From Parasedimentitalea huanghaiensis (lineage in GTDB: Bacteria > Pseudomonadota > Alphaproteobacteria > Rhodobacterales > Rhodobacteraceae), in the NCBI RefSeq assembly GCF_009753675.1, contig NZ_WQLV01000001.1, forward strand, positions 124,001 to 188,000: a DNA stretch of 64,000 bases, in the 5' to 3' direction. The notes under the pieces are model-generated. The model saw nothing but the letters and a program-made list of their open reading frames with translations. It was not told the DNA's origin and searched no databases. Position numbers and translations under genes: made by a program. Every line of letters starts with the position of its first letter. Position 1 is the first letter of the stretch. This document shows positions 18,652 to 27,752 of this stretch, piece by piece.

Positions 18652-19917
18652 ATGAATTTGGATCGGGTAGAGACAAAATCTGAACGTCGCCGGGTGAACC
18701 GGCGGCGAGTTTTCTATATCCCGGGTTATGACCCAATACACCCGCGTCGTTATCGAGAGTTATATCGGAAAGAGAGTGTCGCTCAGGCTGATATTTCTGG
18801 GTACCAAATCGGCTTAACCGCCAAAAAGACCAAGGCAGGCCCTTATGGTTGGCATGTGCAGGCGGAAATCGAAGGTGCTGAGGTTGTCAGTGACGTCGAG
18901 GTCCTGGTCTGGTCTGATATTGTCCGCGACAGCATGGAGAGCTCAATCCCGGCTACCTATCTGCAGCTTGTTCAGACTGCGTGGACATACATTGCAACAG
19001 GAACTCTGCGCCGTCTCATGCGGCTTCGCAAGGGGCCGGTAATTGCCGCGCTTTACCCTGTTGGAATGCTAATCGCCCAAGCGTTGCTCGCCATGCTTCT
19101 TGTGTGGGGGGTAGCGCGAGCAGTGATCCAGATTGCCGGGCTTGTATCGTTGTCAGGATCCTTGGTTCAGTTGGCGGGCTTAGTCCTGGGGGCGGGGGCT
19201 GGGGGTGCGTTGTTGCGCTGGTTCAAGAAGATGGACGGCAAATTTTTTGCATATTACCTGATGCACGACTACGCCTATTCAGCCGCATCCAGAGGGGCAA
19301 ACTCTCCAGAGCTTGAAGCTCGGATGGCTGAGTTTACCGCGATGATTGCATCTGCCATGAAAGATGACAGTCTGGATGAGGTCCTGGTGGTCGGGCATTC
19401 TTCGGGCGCACATGTTGCAGTATCGGTTCTCTCGGATTTGATCCGTCAAGGCCTGCCAGCGCAGCACCCTCAATTGAGTTTTCTAAGTCTGGGGCAGGTG
19501 GTTCCAATGGTGTCTTTCTTGCCTGATGCCTATCGTCTGCGCGCCGATCTACGTTTCCTGTCGCTGCGCGCAGAGTTGGTTTGGGTCGACGTGACTGCCC
19601 CTGGTGATGGTTGCGCGTTTGCGCTCTGTGATCCGGTGAGTGTGAGCGGCGTCGCCCCTCAGGATAAGCGATGGCCTTTGGTGTTCTCAGCCGCTTTCAC
19701 CCAAACGCTCAGTCCAGAGCGGTGGGCGCAGTTGCGCTGGCGTTTTTTCCGGCTGCATTTTCAGTACCTCTGCGCTTTTGACCAACCTGGCGACTATGAC
19801 TACTTTCGCATCACTGCTGGCCCAATGACGCTGAAAGAGCGCTACAAAGACAGGAAGCCATCCCAATCTCGAATTGATGTTGCTGTATCCAAATTCACCT
19901 CCGAGGTGCCTGTTTGA
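18652..19917 (+). CDS. Membrane-anchored alpha/beta-hydrolase-like protein
   Basis: A 421-residue protein of no family I can name. It begins with a basic segment and FYIPGYDPIHPRRY, which resembles the oxyanion-loop region of lipases. Two hydrophobic stretches (~128-160 and ~165-188) suggest a membrane hairpin. The nucleophile elbow is LVVGHSSGAH, with Ser250 as likely nucleophile, fitting a serine hydrolase (esterase, lipase or thioesterase). The stop overlaps the start of the cytochrome P450 gene, so the two are co-translated and probably act on the same lipid-like substrate. That link is inference. Confidence 0.75.
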   Translation: MNLDRVETKSERRRVNRRRVFYIPGYDPIHPRRYRELYRKESVAQADISGYQIGLTAKKTKAGPYGWHVQAEIEGAEVVSDVEVLVWSDIVRDSMESSIPATYLQLVQTAWTYIATGTLRRLMRLRKGPVIAALYPVGMLIAQALLAMLLVWGVARAVIQIAGLVSLSGSLVQLAGLVLGAGAGGALLRWFKKMDGKFFAYYLMHDYAYSAASRGANSPELEARMAEFTAMIASAMKDDSLDEVLVVGHSSGAHVAVSVLSDLIRQGLPAQHPQLSFLSLGQVVPMVSFLPDAYRLRADLRFLSLRAELVWVDVTAPGDGCAFALCDPVSVSGVAPQDKRWPLVFSAAFTQTLSPERWAQLRWRFFRLHFQYLCAFDQPGDYDYFRITAGPMTLKERYKDRKPSQSRIDVAVSKFTSEVPV

Positions 19918-21263
19918 CGCCGCCAAAACCCCCTGCAAGGCCTGAAAAAGTATCGCTTTTGCGCTATCTGCGTTTGTTTCGGCAGGATATTCTGTCGGCG
20001 CAACCCGCTAAGCTGTACCACGCTTGGATGGCAGAATTTCGGACGCCGTTCTTTCGATCATTCATGATCAACCAGCCCGAGCTAGTCAAAGAGGTGCTTA
20101 AGGCGCGTCCTGATGATTTTCCAAAGTCCAACCGCATCGCAGAAGGATTGCGGCCTCTCCTTGGAAACTCGGTGTTCTTGACGAATGGAGAAACGTGGAA
20201 ACGACAGCGACGGATTATTGATCCTGCATTTGAAGGAGGGCGCCTGAAAGATACCTTTCCTGCAATGCGAGAAGCCTCTGAGGCCGCCGTATCCAGGTTG
20301 CAAAGTCAGTTGGGTGAACCAGTCGAAATCGAAGCGGTGACCAGCCATGTTGCGGCTGATGTGATTTTTCGTACCCTGTTTTCAATACCGATTGAAAACA
20401 AAGTGGCTGCGCAGGTCTTTAACCGCTTTCGTGATTATCAGCGCAGTCAGCCAATTTTAAACCTCGCCGCTTTTGTGCCTATGCCGCGCTGGATGCCAAG
20501 GTTTTTTAAACGCACTACAAAACGCGATGCTGCTGAGATCAGGCGGTTGATCACCCAACTGACGACAGAACGGATGCAAGCCATTCGCGATGGTACAGCA
20601 CCGGATGACTTGGCGACCAAAATTATGACAACATCCGACCCTCAAAGCGGTGAACGCTTTGATACCGAAGAGATGGTTGATCAAGTTGCGATTTTCTTCT
20701 TGGCGGGTCATGAAACCAGTGCATCTGCATTGGCTTGGACGCTATATCTGATGGCCCTCTTCCCGGAATGGCAGGACAAGTTGGCGGTTGAGGCTGAGGC
20801 ACTTGAGGAACAGTCTTTCTCGGTTATGTCAAAGCTGCGTCTTAGCCGCGATGTCTTTCGCGAAGCACTTCGGCTTTACCCTCCGGTGCCAATGATGGTG
20901 CGCCAGGCGACTTGTCCAGAACAGTTTCGAGACCGAGAAGTGCCGGTGGGATCGCAGGTTGTAGTTAGCCCCTGGCATCTGCATAGGCATGACCGGTTAT
21001 GGGACAATCCGGATGGGTTTGATCCTGAAAGATGGGGAACCGAAAACGGAAAGCAATGTCAACGCGAAGCTTTTATCCCATTTTCAGCGGGCGCGCGTGT
21101 TTGTACTGGTGCAGGATTTGCGATGGTCGAGGGGCCGTTGATACTTTCGATGTTGATGCGCCAGTATCGGTTTGAGTTAGTCGAAGGGCGCGAGCCTGTT
21201 CCTGTCGCGCATTTGACCGTCCGATCAGCGGATGGAATCTGGTTGAAGCTGTCAAAACGATAG
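19914..21263 (+). CDS. Cytochrome P450
   Basis: A 449-residue soluble-type P450 that would insert one oxygen atom from O2. The I-helix motif AGHETSASAL (residue ~263), the K-helix ExxR in FREALRLYPPVP and the heme loop FSAGARVCTG with Cys397 as thiolate ligand are all present. The N-terminal RQRRIIDPAF matches the C-helix heme contact region. The start is TTG at 19914 overlapping the previous stop, with GAGG upstream. No ferredoxin gene is adjacent. The substrate is unknown; similarity of layout to CYP families acting on fatty acids is an impression only. Confidence 0.9.
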   Translation: MTPPKPPARPEKVSLLRYLRLFRQDILSAQPAKLYHAWMAEFRTPFFRSFMINQPELVKEVLKARPDDFPKSNRIAEGLRPLLGNSVFLTNGETWKRQRRIIDPAFEGGRLKDTFPAMREASEAAVSRLQSQLGEPVEIEAVTSHVAADVIFRTLFSIPIENKVAAQVFNRFRDYQRSQPILNLAAFVPMPRWMPRFFKRTTKRDAAEIRRLITQLTTERMQAIRDGTAPDDLATKIMTTSDPQSGERFDTEEMVDQVAIFFLAGHETSASALAWTLYLMALFPEWQDKLAVEAEALEEQSFSVMSKLRLSRDVFREALRLYPPVPMMVRQATCPEQFRDREVPVGSQVVVSPWHLHRHDRLWDNPDGFDPERWGTENGKQCQREAFIPFSAGARVCTGAGFAMVEGPLILSMLMRQYRFELVEGREPVPVAHLTVRSADGIWLKLSKR

Positions 21264-21274
21264 ACGTCGCAAAT

Positions 21275-21514
21275 CTATTCGGGCGTACCTTGTCTGTTAA
21301 CTCTGGTGAGCCGTCGTAGGACGAACAACCTGATCGCGGAGGCTAGGCCACAATCGGTGCCTCGGGATTCGTCGATTTCTGCAGCTAAGACGTTGATTGG
21401 GCGGTTTTCGTCATCCGCTATCTTGCGAAAGGCCTGCCAGAACTCATCCTCCAGCGATACCGATGTTCTATGACCGCGCAGCGTGAGCGAGTGTTTCTTT
21501 GGGCGATTGCTCAT
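21275..21514 (-). CDS. Ribbon-helix-helix domain protein
   Basis: A 79-residue protein. HSLTLRGHRTSVSLEDEFWQAF forms the beta strand and first helix of a ribbon-helix-helix fold (RHH_4 type), followed by INVLAAEID and an alpha-helical tail. It is the last gene of the fumC operon; its ATG overlaps the stop of the DUF4169 gene. The fold suggests DNA binding, with target unknown. Confidence 0.85.
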   Translation of the reverse strand: MSNRPKKHSLTLRGHRTSVSLEDEFWQAFRKIADDENRPINVLAAEIDESRGTDCGLASAIRLFVLRRLTRVNRQGTPE

Positions 21515-21687
21515 TCTTCGATCTTGTGGCCGTCAAGTTCGCGCTTGGCTTTGTTTGCTGTCGTACGATCCAGCAGTTTTTCCTGTTTGCTGCGCCCATG
21601 TTTGATCGCATTTTGGTCAGCGCGGGCCTTTTTCTCAGCCCGCGCTTTTTGTTTCTTGAACCGGTTTAGGTTTACCGGTTCAGCCAT
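21511..21687 (-). CDS. DUF4169 family small basic protein
   Basis: A 58-residue protein, very rich in Lys, Arg and Ala, starting [19 protein letters not shown] and ending DGHKIEE, typical of DUF4169. It overlaps fumC on one side and the ribbon-helix-helix gene on the other, each by ATGA. The charge suggests nucleic-acid or ribosome contact, but no function is known to me. Confidence 0.85.
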   Translation of the reverse strand: MAEPVNLNRFKKQKARAEKKARADQNAIKHGRSKQEKLLDRTTANKAKRELDGHKIEE

Positions 21688-23081
21688 CAGTCCTTAGGTC
21701 CGACCATTTGCTCGGGACGTACGACAGCGTCAAAGGTTGCTTCGTCAACAAAGCCGAGAGCGATTGCCTCTTCCTTAAGAGTGGTACCGTTCTTGTGAGC
21801 CGTTTTGGCGACCTTGGTCGCGTTGTCATAGCCGATGGTAGGAGCCAGCGCTGTAACCAGCATCAGCGATTCCTTCATCAGTTTATCGATGCGTGGTTCG
21901 TTGGCCTGAATGCCGTTCAGCATACGCTCGGTAAAGCTGTCTGCGACGTCGCCCAACAGCTGCATGGATTGTAGCAAGTTATAAGACATCATCGGGTTAT
22001 AGACGTTCAGCTCAAAATGACCCTGCGAGCCGGCAAAGGTCATTGCGGCGTTGTTGCCCATTACGTGCGCCGCGACCTGTGTCATCGCCTCGGCTTGCGT
22101 TGGGTTGACCTTGCCCGGCATGATCGACGACCCCGGTTCGTTTTCTGGCAGGATCAGCTCTCCCAGACCGGAACGTGGGCCCGAGCCTAAGAAGCGGATG
22201 TCGTTGGCAATTTTGTACATAGAGCCAGCAACGGTGGCCAAGGCACCGGACATAAAGACCATGGCGTCATGGGCTGCCAGTGCTTCGAATTTGTTTGGGG
22301 CAGTGACAAAGGGCAGGCTGGTAATGTCAGCCATGTTGGCCGCGACTTTTTCGCTCCAACCGTGCTGTGTATTTAGACCTGTGCCGACAGCGGTGCCGCC
22401 TTGAGCCAGCTCGTAGATGCCGGGCAGGGCGGCTTCGATGCGCTGGATGCCCATACGGATCTGATGGGCGTAACCACCAAATTCCTGGCCCAGCGTCAGC
22501 GGCGTCGCGTCCTGAGTGTGGGTGCGGCCGATCTTGATGATGTCCTTGAACTCATCCGACTTGGCTTCCAGGGCTGTCAGAAGTTTATTCAGGCCAGGCA
22601 GCAACACGTCGCGTACAGTCATTGCAGCTGCGATGTGCATAGCAGTGGGGAATGTATCGTTCGAGGACTGACCCATGTTACAATGGTCATTCGGGTGAAC
22701 AGGATCTTTGGTGCCGATCACGCCACCCAGAATTTCGATCGCACGATTTGCAATCACCTCGTTTGAGTTCATGTTCGACTGGGTGCCTGAACCCGTCTGC
22801 CATACTACCAGCGGGAAGTTGTCGTCAAACTTGCCATCAACAACTTCACCGGCCGCCTGAATCACCGCATCCGCGATCTTGGCGTCCATTTTGCCGGACT
22901 CTTTGTTGGCCATGGCGCAAGCCTGCTTAATCACACCTAATGCGCGTACGATTGCAACGGGTTGCTTTTCCCAGCCAATCGGGAAGTTCATGATAGAGCG
23001 CTGGGTTTGAGCGCCCCAGTACTTTTCTGCGGGGACCTCTAGCGGGCCAAAGCTATCTGTTTCGGTGCGGGTCTCGGACAT
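21687..23081 (-). CDS. fumC: Fumarate hydratase, class II
   Basis: FumC interconverts fumarate and malate in the TCA cycle without an iron-sulfur cluster. The 464-residue protein has [11 protein letters not shown] at the N-terminus, [11 protein letters not shown] and the superfamily signature [13 protein letters not shown] near residue 318. It leads a three-gene operon with DUF4169 and the ribbon-helix-helix gene, joined by ATGA overlaps. Confidence 0.97.
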   Translation of the reverse strand: MSETRTETDSFGPLEVPAEKYWGAQTQRSIMNFPIGWEKQPVAIVRALGVIKQACAMANKESGKMDAKIADAVIQAAGEVVDGKFDDNFPLVVWQTGSGTQSNMNSNEVIANRAIEILGGVIGTKDPVHPNDHCNMGQSSNDTFPTAMHIAAAMTVRDVLLPGLNKLLTALEAKSDEFKDIIKIGRTHTQDATPLTLGQEFGGYAHQIRMGIQRIEAALPGIYELAQGGTAVGTGLNTQHGWSEKVAANMADITSLPFVTAPNKFEALAAHDAMVFMSGALATVAGSMYKIANDIRFLGSGPRSGLGELILPENEPGSSIMPGKVNPTQAEAMTQVAAHVMGNNAAMTFAGSQGHFELNVYNPMMSYNLLQSMQLLGDVADSFTERMLNGIQANEPRIDKLMKESLMLVTALAPTIGYDNATKVAKTAHKNGTTLKEEAIALGFVDEATFDAVVRPEQMVGPKD

Positions 23082-23281
23082 CCGTTGTCTCCGTCTGGTA
23101 TGCTGTTGTATGCCGTTTAACCTGCACCCGTGACGGGTGCAATTGGCCAGTTTCGCGCAGCATAGAGGATCCGGTCGATAGGTATAGGGCGAGAGGTGTC
23201 ATTTTTCGACTACGCATTGTCTGATTACGGGATATGATTACAGTAGGTGCAAATGTATTTTGAAACTCCCAAGGAGGTCAC

Positions 23282-23857
23282 GTGGCCAATTCGTTCGTCT
23301 CGCAAATGGTTTTGAACTCTATCCTGAGGTTTTTGTCGGTTTTTACGATGGCTGTGGTCTTGTCAGGCCAATCTGCAATCGCAGATATTTCACGTTTCGT
23401 CGGGGAATATTCTGGTCGCGCCGAAGTTGAAACGAGAGCCGGTGACATTGCAAACCGGGATATGAGCGTAGTGATCAAGGAAACTGCTAACGGTTATGCT
23501 GTGTTATGGACCTCGACGACTGAAAAAGAAGATGGTCGGCGTAAAACCAAGTCCTATGAGATCGAGTTTCAACCGACAGACCGCGATGGAGTGTATGCTG
23601 CGGCCATGAAACGCAATGTATTTGGTCACACCGAGCAGTTGGATCCTATGAAGGGGGAACCCTATGTATGGAGCCGAATTACGGGCGATACACTGACGGT
23701 GTTTTCCATGTTTGTAGCCCCAAACGGTGACTACGAGATGCAACAATATGATCGCACTCTGGCTGAAGGAGGATTGCAGTTAGATTTCAATTCTCACCGC
23801 AACGGCATTCCAACAAGGTTTATTTCCACATTCCTGTCGCGCACAAGCCAATACTAG
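23282..23857 (+). CDS. Secreted protein of unknown function
   Basis: A 191-residue protein with a signal peptide ending near LSGQSAIA-D (residues ~1-35), so probably periplasmic. The mature part looks beta-rich (FVGEYSGRAEVET, SYEIEFQPTDRDG, VWSRITGDTLTVFSMF), compatible with a small lipocalin-like barrel. The start is GTG at 23282 with an ideal AAGGAGGTCA upstream. I do not recognise the family. Confidence 0.8.
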   Translation: MANSFVSQMVLNSILRFLSVFTMAVVLSGQSAIADISRFVGEYSGRAEVETRAGDIANRDMSVVIKETANGYAVLWTSTTEKEDGRRKTKSYEIEFQPTDRDGVYAAAMKRNVFGHTEQLDPMKGEPYVWSRITGDTLTVFSMFVAPNGDYEMQQYDRTLAEGGLQLDFNSHRNGIPTRFISTFLSRTSQY

Positions 23858-23908
23858 CAGCGGCAGGGAAGGACAGGGTGAATTCAGCTTTGGGTCCAGG
23901 CCGAATTT

Positions 23909-24379
23909 CTATTTTCTAAAACTGTCCAAGGATACGATATCCGCGTCAGTTTTTTGCTCGTCGTGGGGGGTGTTGATCAGCTCTTCGACGGGCGCAGGTA
24001 CAGATGCATCACCCTTGGGCTCGTCATCAGGGCTTTCAAAGCGCAGGCCAAACTCTACTGACGGATCAACAAAAGTTTTGATCGCATCGTAGGGAATATA
24101 GAGCGGTTCAGGAGCATCGCCGAAGTTCAGGGTTATGGCAAAACCATCTTCGCCAACATCGAGGTTGTCAAACCAATGCTGCATCACAACGGTCATCTCG
24201 CCAGGATAACGGTCGGACAGCCAGTCCGCCAGTTCCGCATCTGGATGTCCGGTATCAAACGTGATGAAAAAATGATGGTTCCCCGGAAGTCCATTGTCGG
24301 CAATGTCCAGAAGCACGGTCCGGATAAGACCGCGCATTGCTGTATGCATAAGATTTCCATAGTCGATATCGCGGGACAT
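23909..24379 (-). CDS. sspB: ClpXP adaptor SspB, alphaproteobacterial type
   Basis: SspB binds ssrA-tagged proteins and tethers them to ClpXP for degradation. The 156-residue protein has the conserved YGNLMHTAMRGLIRTVL N-terminal helix, FFITFDTGHPD, and FAITLNFGDAPEPLYIPYDAIKTF; the tail (PAPVEELINTPHDE) is disordered and ends in DIVSLDSFRK, a likely ClpX-contact peptide. The gene for its partner RNA, ssrA, lies ~2.9 kb away on the same strand. Confidence 0.93.
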   Translation of the reverse strand: MSRDIDYGNLMHTAMRGLIRTVLLDIADNGLPGNHHFFITFDTGHPDAELADWLSDRYPGEMTVVMQHWFDNLDVGEDGFAITLNFGDAPEPLYIPYDAIKTFVDPSVEFGLRFESPDDEPKGDASVPAPVEELINTPHDEQKTDADIVSLDSFRK

Positions 24380-24500
24380 ATCGTAACCCCTTTAACCCAT
24401 GTCTTAATCATAGGGGATTCGAACAGAAACAAAAGAGGATGGTCACAGTTTTTGTGATAATCCCTAGGGCTTAAGTATAAGAGGCATGTCGACTGCTTGT

Positions 24501-25769
24501 TTAAATAGCGAACGGCAGCAAGGATGTGCAGATACCGGCCAATGCCATCAAAAACAATGTCAGGAGCATGCTGCCCCGGGTGGCAAAGGTGAGGAGAGCC
24601 GCCAGTACAATGAGGCCGAGTGCTATCGGGTCTAGGCTATCCAATGTTGGTACTGGTAGTGAAAACACGCCGTAGTTGCGGTTCTCAATTTCGGTAAACA
24701 AGACATGCAGGGCAAACCAGACTGACAGGTTTAGAATTACGCCGACCACACTGGCGGTAATTGCTTTAAGCGCTGCCCCAAGCCTTGGGTGCGAAGATAT
24801 TTGCTCTACGTAGGGTGCGGTCAGAAAAATCCACAAAAAGCAGGGCATAAAAGTAGCCCAAAGCGCAACCAATCCCGCTGCAAGGCCCATCCAGGGTCCA
24901 TGTGCCTCTAGGCCGGCCAGCATAGCAACAAACTGAGTGACTAGTATGAGTGGTCCCGGGGTGGTTTCGGCAAGGCCCAGCGCATCAATCATTTGCCCCG
25001 TTGAAATCCAGGAATACTGTTCGACAACTGTCTGGCTCATATACGCCAGAACGGCATAGGCACCGCCAAATGTGACAACTGCCAGTTTGGCAAAAAACCA
25101 ACCGATAGTGGCCAGGAAACTAGCACCAAATAGGCTGAGAGCGATCAAAGGAAGGAGCCAGAGCCCCCCCCAGATCAAAAGCTGGCGCCCAGCGTTACGA
25201 GCGTTCAATCCCTGCGGTTCAATGTCACTCACGACGTCTTTTTTGCCGAGGAACAAGCCGTATAGCCCTGCGCCCAAGACTATCATCGGAAATGGGAGAT
25301 TGAGTGCAAATATTCCGACGAAACCTATTCCCGCCAGCGCCCATGCGTTGGATCCGTGCAAGGCTTTGTTTGCCAGCTTGCGTAGGGCCATCAAGACGAT
25401 GACGATGACGGAGGCTTTGATCCCGAGGAAGCCAGCCTGTACCAAATCCAGAGTGCCATAGGATGCATATAGGCCAACCAGAACACCAATAATCAAGGCT
25501 CCTGGCATCACAAACAGCAGCCCGGCCAGCAGTCCGCCAGGTACACCTCGAAGTCGCCAGCCCGCATAGGTTGCCAACTGCATTGCCTCGGGTCCAGGCA
25601 GCAACATGCAAAAGGAGAGGGCGCGTAGAAACGCTTGTTCGCTCAGCCAGGGACGCTCTTCTACCAACTCCTTATGCATGACCGCAATTTGTGCTGCCGG
25701 CCCACCAAAGCTAAGCAGGCCGATACGTCCAAACACCAGCGTCATGGCGCGCCATGATGGCGACATCAT
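24501..25769 (-). CDS. chrA: Chromate efflux transporter ChrA
   Basis: ChrA is a CHR-family inner-membrane exporter of chromate. The 422-residue protein has two homologous CHR domains: the first with FGRIGLLSFGGPAAQIA and LPGPEAMQLATYAGWR, the second with LAVVTFGGAYAVLAYMSQ and ETTPGPLILVTQF, and about ten membrane helices. Its ATG overlaps the stop of the upstream rhodanese-ChrB gene (ATGA), so they form one operon. Confidence 0.95.
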   Translation of the reverse strand: MMSPSWRAMTLVFGRIGLLSFGGPAAQIAVMHKELVEERPWLSEQAFLRALSFCMLLPGPEAMQLATYAGWRLRGVPGGLLAGLLFVMPGALIIGVLVGLYASYGTLDLVQAGFLGIKASVIVIVLMALRKLANKALHGSNAWALAGIGFVGIFALNLPFPMIVLGAGLYGLFLGKKDVVSDIEPQGLNARNAGRQLLIWGGLWLLPLIALSLFGASFLATIGWFFAKLAVVTFGGAYAVLAYMSQTVVEQYSWISTGQMIDALGLAETTPGPLILVTQFVAMLAGLEAHGPWMGLAAGLVALWATFMPCFLWIFLTAPYVEQISSHPRLGAALKAITASVVGVILNLSVWFALHVLFTEIENRNYGVFSLPVPTLDSLDPIALGLIVLAALLTFATRGSMLLTLFLMALAGICTSLLPFAI

Positions 25770-26575
25770 TGGGTCACCGCCGGCCAGTCATGGCTTTCAT
25801 CGTATCCATCGCGCGCCCAACGATACAGCGCATCATACAATGGCATCGCGGCTTCCAGTTGGTCGATGTCATTTTTATATTGTCGAGACAAGCCGACCGA
25901 GAAAGCAAGAAGCCCTGCTGCTTGAGGCGCTAGAACGGGGGTGTTGGTGTCGGCAGCCCGTATAACAGTGGCAAGCCGTGTCATGGCTGGGGTTACCAGT
26001 TTGAATTCTTCAACCATGACATCAAAACTACACAAGGGGCCTCGATGAGACCAAAAGGTATTTTCTATGTCAAATGGTGTGGCATCAAACAAATTGGCCA
26101 CGGAAGTCACCTCAGCAGGAGGGACGAACAGGAATTGCGCTGCAGGGTCGACAAAGCGGCGAATTAGCCAGGGACAGGCAATACGATCAATTTTGGGGCG
26201 GTGTCGTGTAACCCAGCGACTGCCAACGATAGGCTCCGGTATAGCTGCAACAGGAACCAGCGGTAACCCAGCTGAACGCCAAGCAAAATTACCACCAGCC
26301 AGGACTTCGGCGGCGATGTTATGCGTGCGCAACAACGCTGCTGCCCCATGCGAGAGCTTCTTTCCCTTTTGGCAAATAACCACAACACGCTTTTCTTTCA
26401 GTTCGGGTACGAGTTCATGTATCTGCGCGTGAGAAACGCGTCGTGCAGTGGGAACAAGCCTGGGGTCGAGTGCAAAATCCTCATCGGTGATGACGTCAAT
26501 AATTTGCGGGCAATCTGGTGTGCCAATCAGGCGCATCAGTTGGTTGGGGGATATTTCAGAATATGCAGCAGCCAT
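25766..26575 (-). CDS. Rhodanese domain fused to ChrB C-terminal domain
   Basis: A 269-residue protein. Residues ~1-115 form a rhodanese domain with active cysteine in VVICQKGKKLSHG. Residues ~125-269 match the ChrB C-terminal domain: SRWVTRHRPKIDRIACPWLIRRFVDP, FDVMVEEF and SVGLSRQY. Canonical ChrB has a DNA-binding N-terminal region; here it is replaced by the rhodanese, so the protein probably senses or handles chromate or sulfur rather than acting as repressor. It is co-transcribed with chrA. Confidence 0.88.
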   Translation of the reverse strand: MAAAYSEISPNQLMRLIGTPDCPQIIDVITDEDFALDPRLVPTARRVSHAQIHELVPELKEKRVVVICQKGKKLSHGAAALLRTHNIAAEVLAGGNFAWRSAGLPLVPVAAIPEPIVGSRWVTRHRPKIDRIACPWLIRRFVDPAAQFLFVPPAEVTSVANLFDATPFDIENTFWSHRGPLCSFDVMVEEFKLVTPAMTRLATVIRAADTNTPVLAPQAAGLLAFSVGLSRQYKNDIDQLEAAMPLYDALYRWARDGYDESHDWPAVTQ

Positions 26576-26699
26576 TGGGCATCCTTTCCGTAACCGGAGT
26601 GTTGGATGCGAACCTTGGGCCTAGGCCTCACGGGGTGGTCGCAGTGACCCCATGGTTCCATGCAATAACGCTGCAAGGGCTGCTGTCAAGAGGATGGTG

Positions 26700-27131
26700 C
26701 TATTTCCACTGCATCGCTTGGCCAGTCAATAAGATAGGAACGGCCTCAGACGGTATCTGGTCCAATTGTTCAAATAGTGCCAAGTAATTGAAGTGACTAT
26801 GGGATTCCACAATGACTTGATTTTCAAACCGAATGAACATTTGGCCAGTCATCTGTACTTCCGCTTCATTGTCTGAACGCTTGGCGTCGATTTCTGTGCG
26901 CACAGCCAGCCAGTCTTCTTGTTCCATGACGTGACTGAAAGAGACTTTGATTTCTTTTAGAAGTTCGCGGATTGCAGTCACCAACTCGCGAATGTCTTCT
27001 CGTTGCAGTGATGTGCCGGAAATCACACCAGTAGAATAGGTGTTGGGGCCGTACATTCGGTCAATTACGTTCAGGTTCCCATTAGACCAAACTTCGTCGA
27101 ACCAATATTGTAACAGCTCGGTATTGGTCAT
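26700..27131 (-). CDS. SnoaL/NTF2-like polyketide cyclase-fold protein
   Basis: A 143-residue single-domain protein: MTNTELLQYWFDEVWSNGNL at the N-terminus is the helix pair of SnoaL-like ester-cyclase proteins, followed by VIDRMYGPNTY and strands such as LAVRTEID and QMFIRFENQVIVESHSHFNYLAL. The fold is a cone-shaped ligand pocket; the ligand is unknown. It stands between the chromate operon and ssrA. Confidence 0.78.
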   Translation of the reverse strand: MTNTELLQYWFDEVWSNGNLNVIDRMYGPNTYSTGVISGTSLQREDIRELVTAIRELLKEIKVSFSHVMEQEDWLAVRTEIDAKRSDNEAEVQMTGQMFIRFENQVIVESHSHFNYLALFEQLDQIPSEAVPILLTGQAMQWK

Positions 27132-27259
27132 GATTGCTCCCGTTGAAATTCAAGGTGAGAATGGCGACGACAAATCAACAAAACCTTAAGATCGGATTTC
27201 AGATGCGAAATAGGTAGAAAGCTCAGATGGTTGTCTGTTGGAACTACGTACGACCTCAA

Positions 27260-27605
27260 CTATCCAGATCGACGGCAATAGCACAAAGAAGGTGGGGGAA
27301 GTGCAGGTTTCTGTTGCCAGGTACCTGCGAACCCCGCCAAACGCTGCAAAGCGAGAGGACTTAAGTTTTCGGTTTTCCGAACTGCTTACGCAGCGAGGGC
27401 TACCGGAGCACGATTGTCATTTGCAATTGTACAGTTTTCGCCGGTAACGGTGGCAGACAGCCGAGACAAAGCTAACCCCTTTAGACGTTCGTCGATCCTA
27501 TTTCGTCCCCATGATCCCCAAATGAAGGATGTTTGGTGGAGACGCCGGGTACCGCCCCCGGGTCCGATCCGCTTATTACGAGCGCATTTATGTCCATAGT
27601 CCCCG
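27260..27605 (-). ncRNA. ssrA: Transfer-messenger RNA, circularly permuted two-piece alphaproteobacterial type
   Basis: tmRNA rescues stalled ribosomes and tags the nascent chain for ClpXP. On the minus strand the acceptor piece comes first and ends CGTCTCCACCA at 27534. A ~23-base spacer follows, then the coding piece begins GGGGACG at 27510. GGGGACG pairs with CGTCTCC as a 7-bp acceptor stem with a G3-U70 wobble, the alanine identity pair. The tag frame at 27424-27386 reads ANDNRAPVALAA then TAA. This order, acceptor before coding piece, is the permuted alpha form. The outer 5' and 3' ends are approximate. Confidence 0.93.
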
Positions 27606-27752
27606 AAGAGACAGGACGAATATAGGCCTTGGTTCTGTGAATTTGAAGAGGGAAAGCGATCGGGCGATTGAAAAAAGCTCAATTACCGCTGGAAAGTCGT
27701 AGAAGCGTGCCCGTACTGGTGAAACGCCTAACGTTCGATAGAAGGGGGAGAA

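Noticed and set aside
27386-27682. A 98-codon protein frame on the minus strand
   Set aside because: It is the tmRNA; only the last 12 codons, ANDNRAPVALAA, are translated as the tag.
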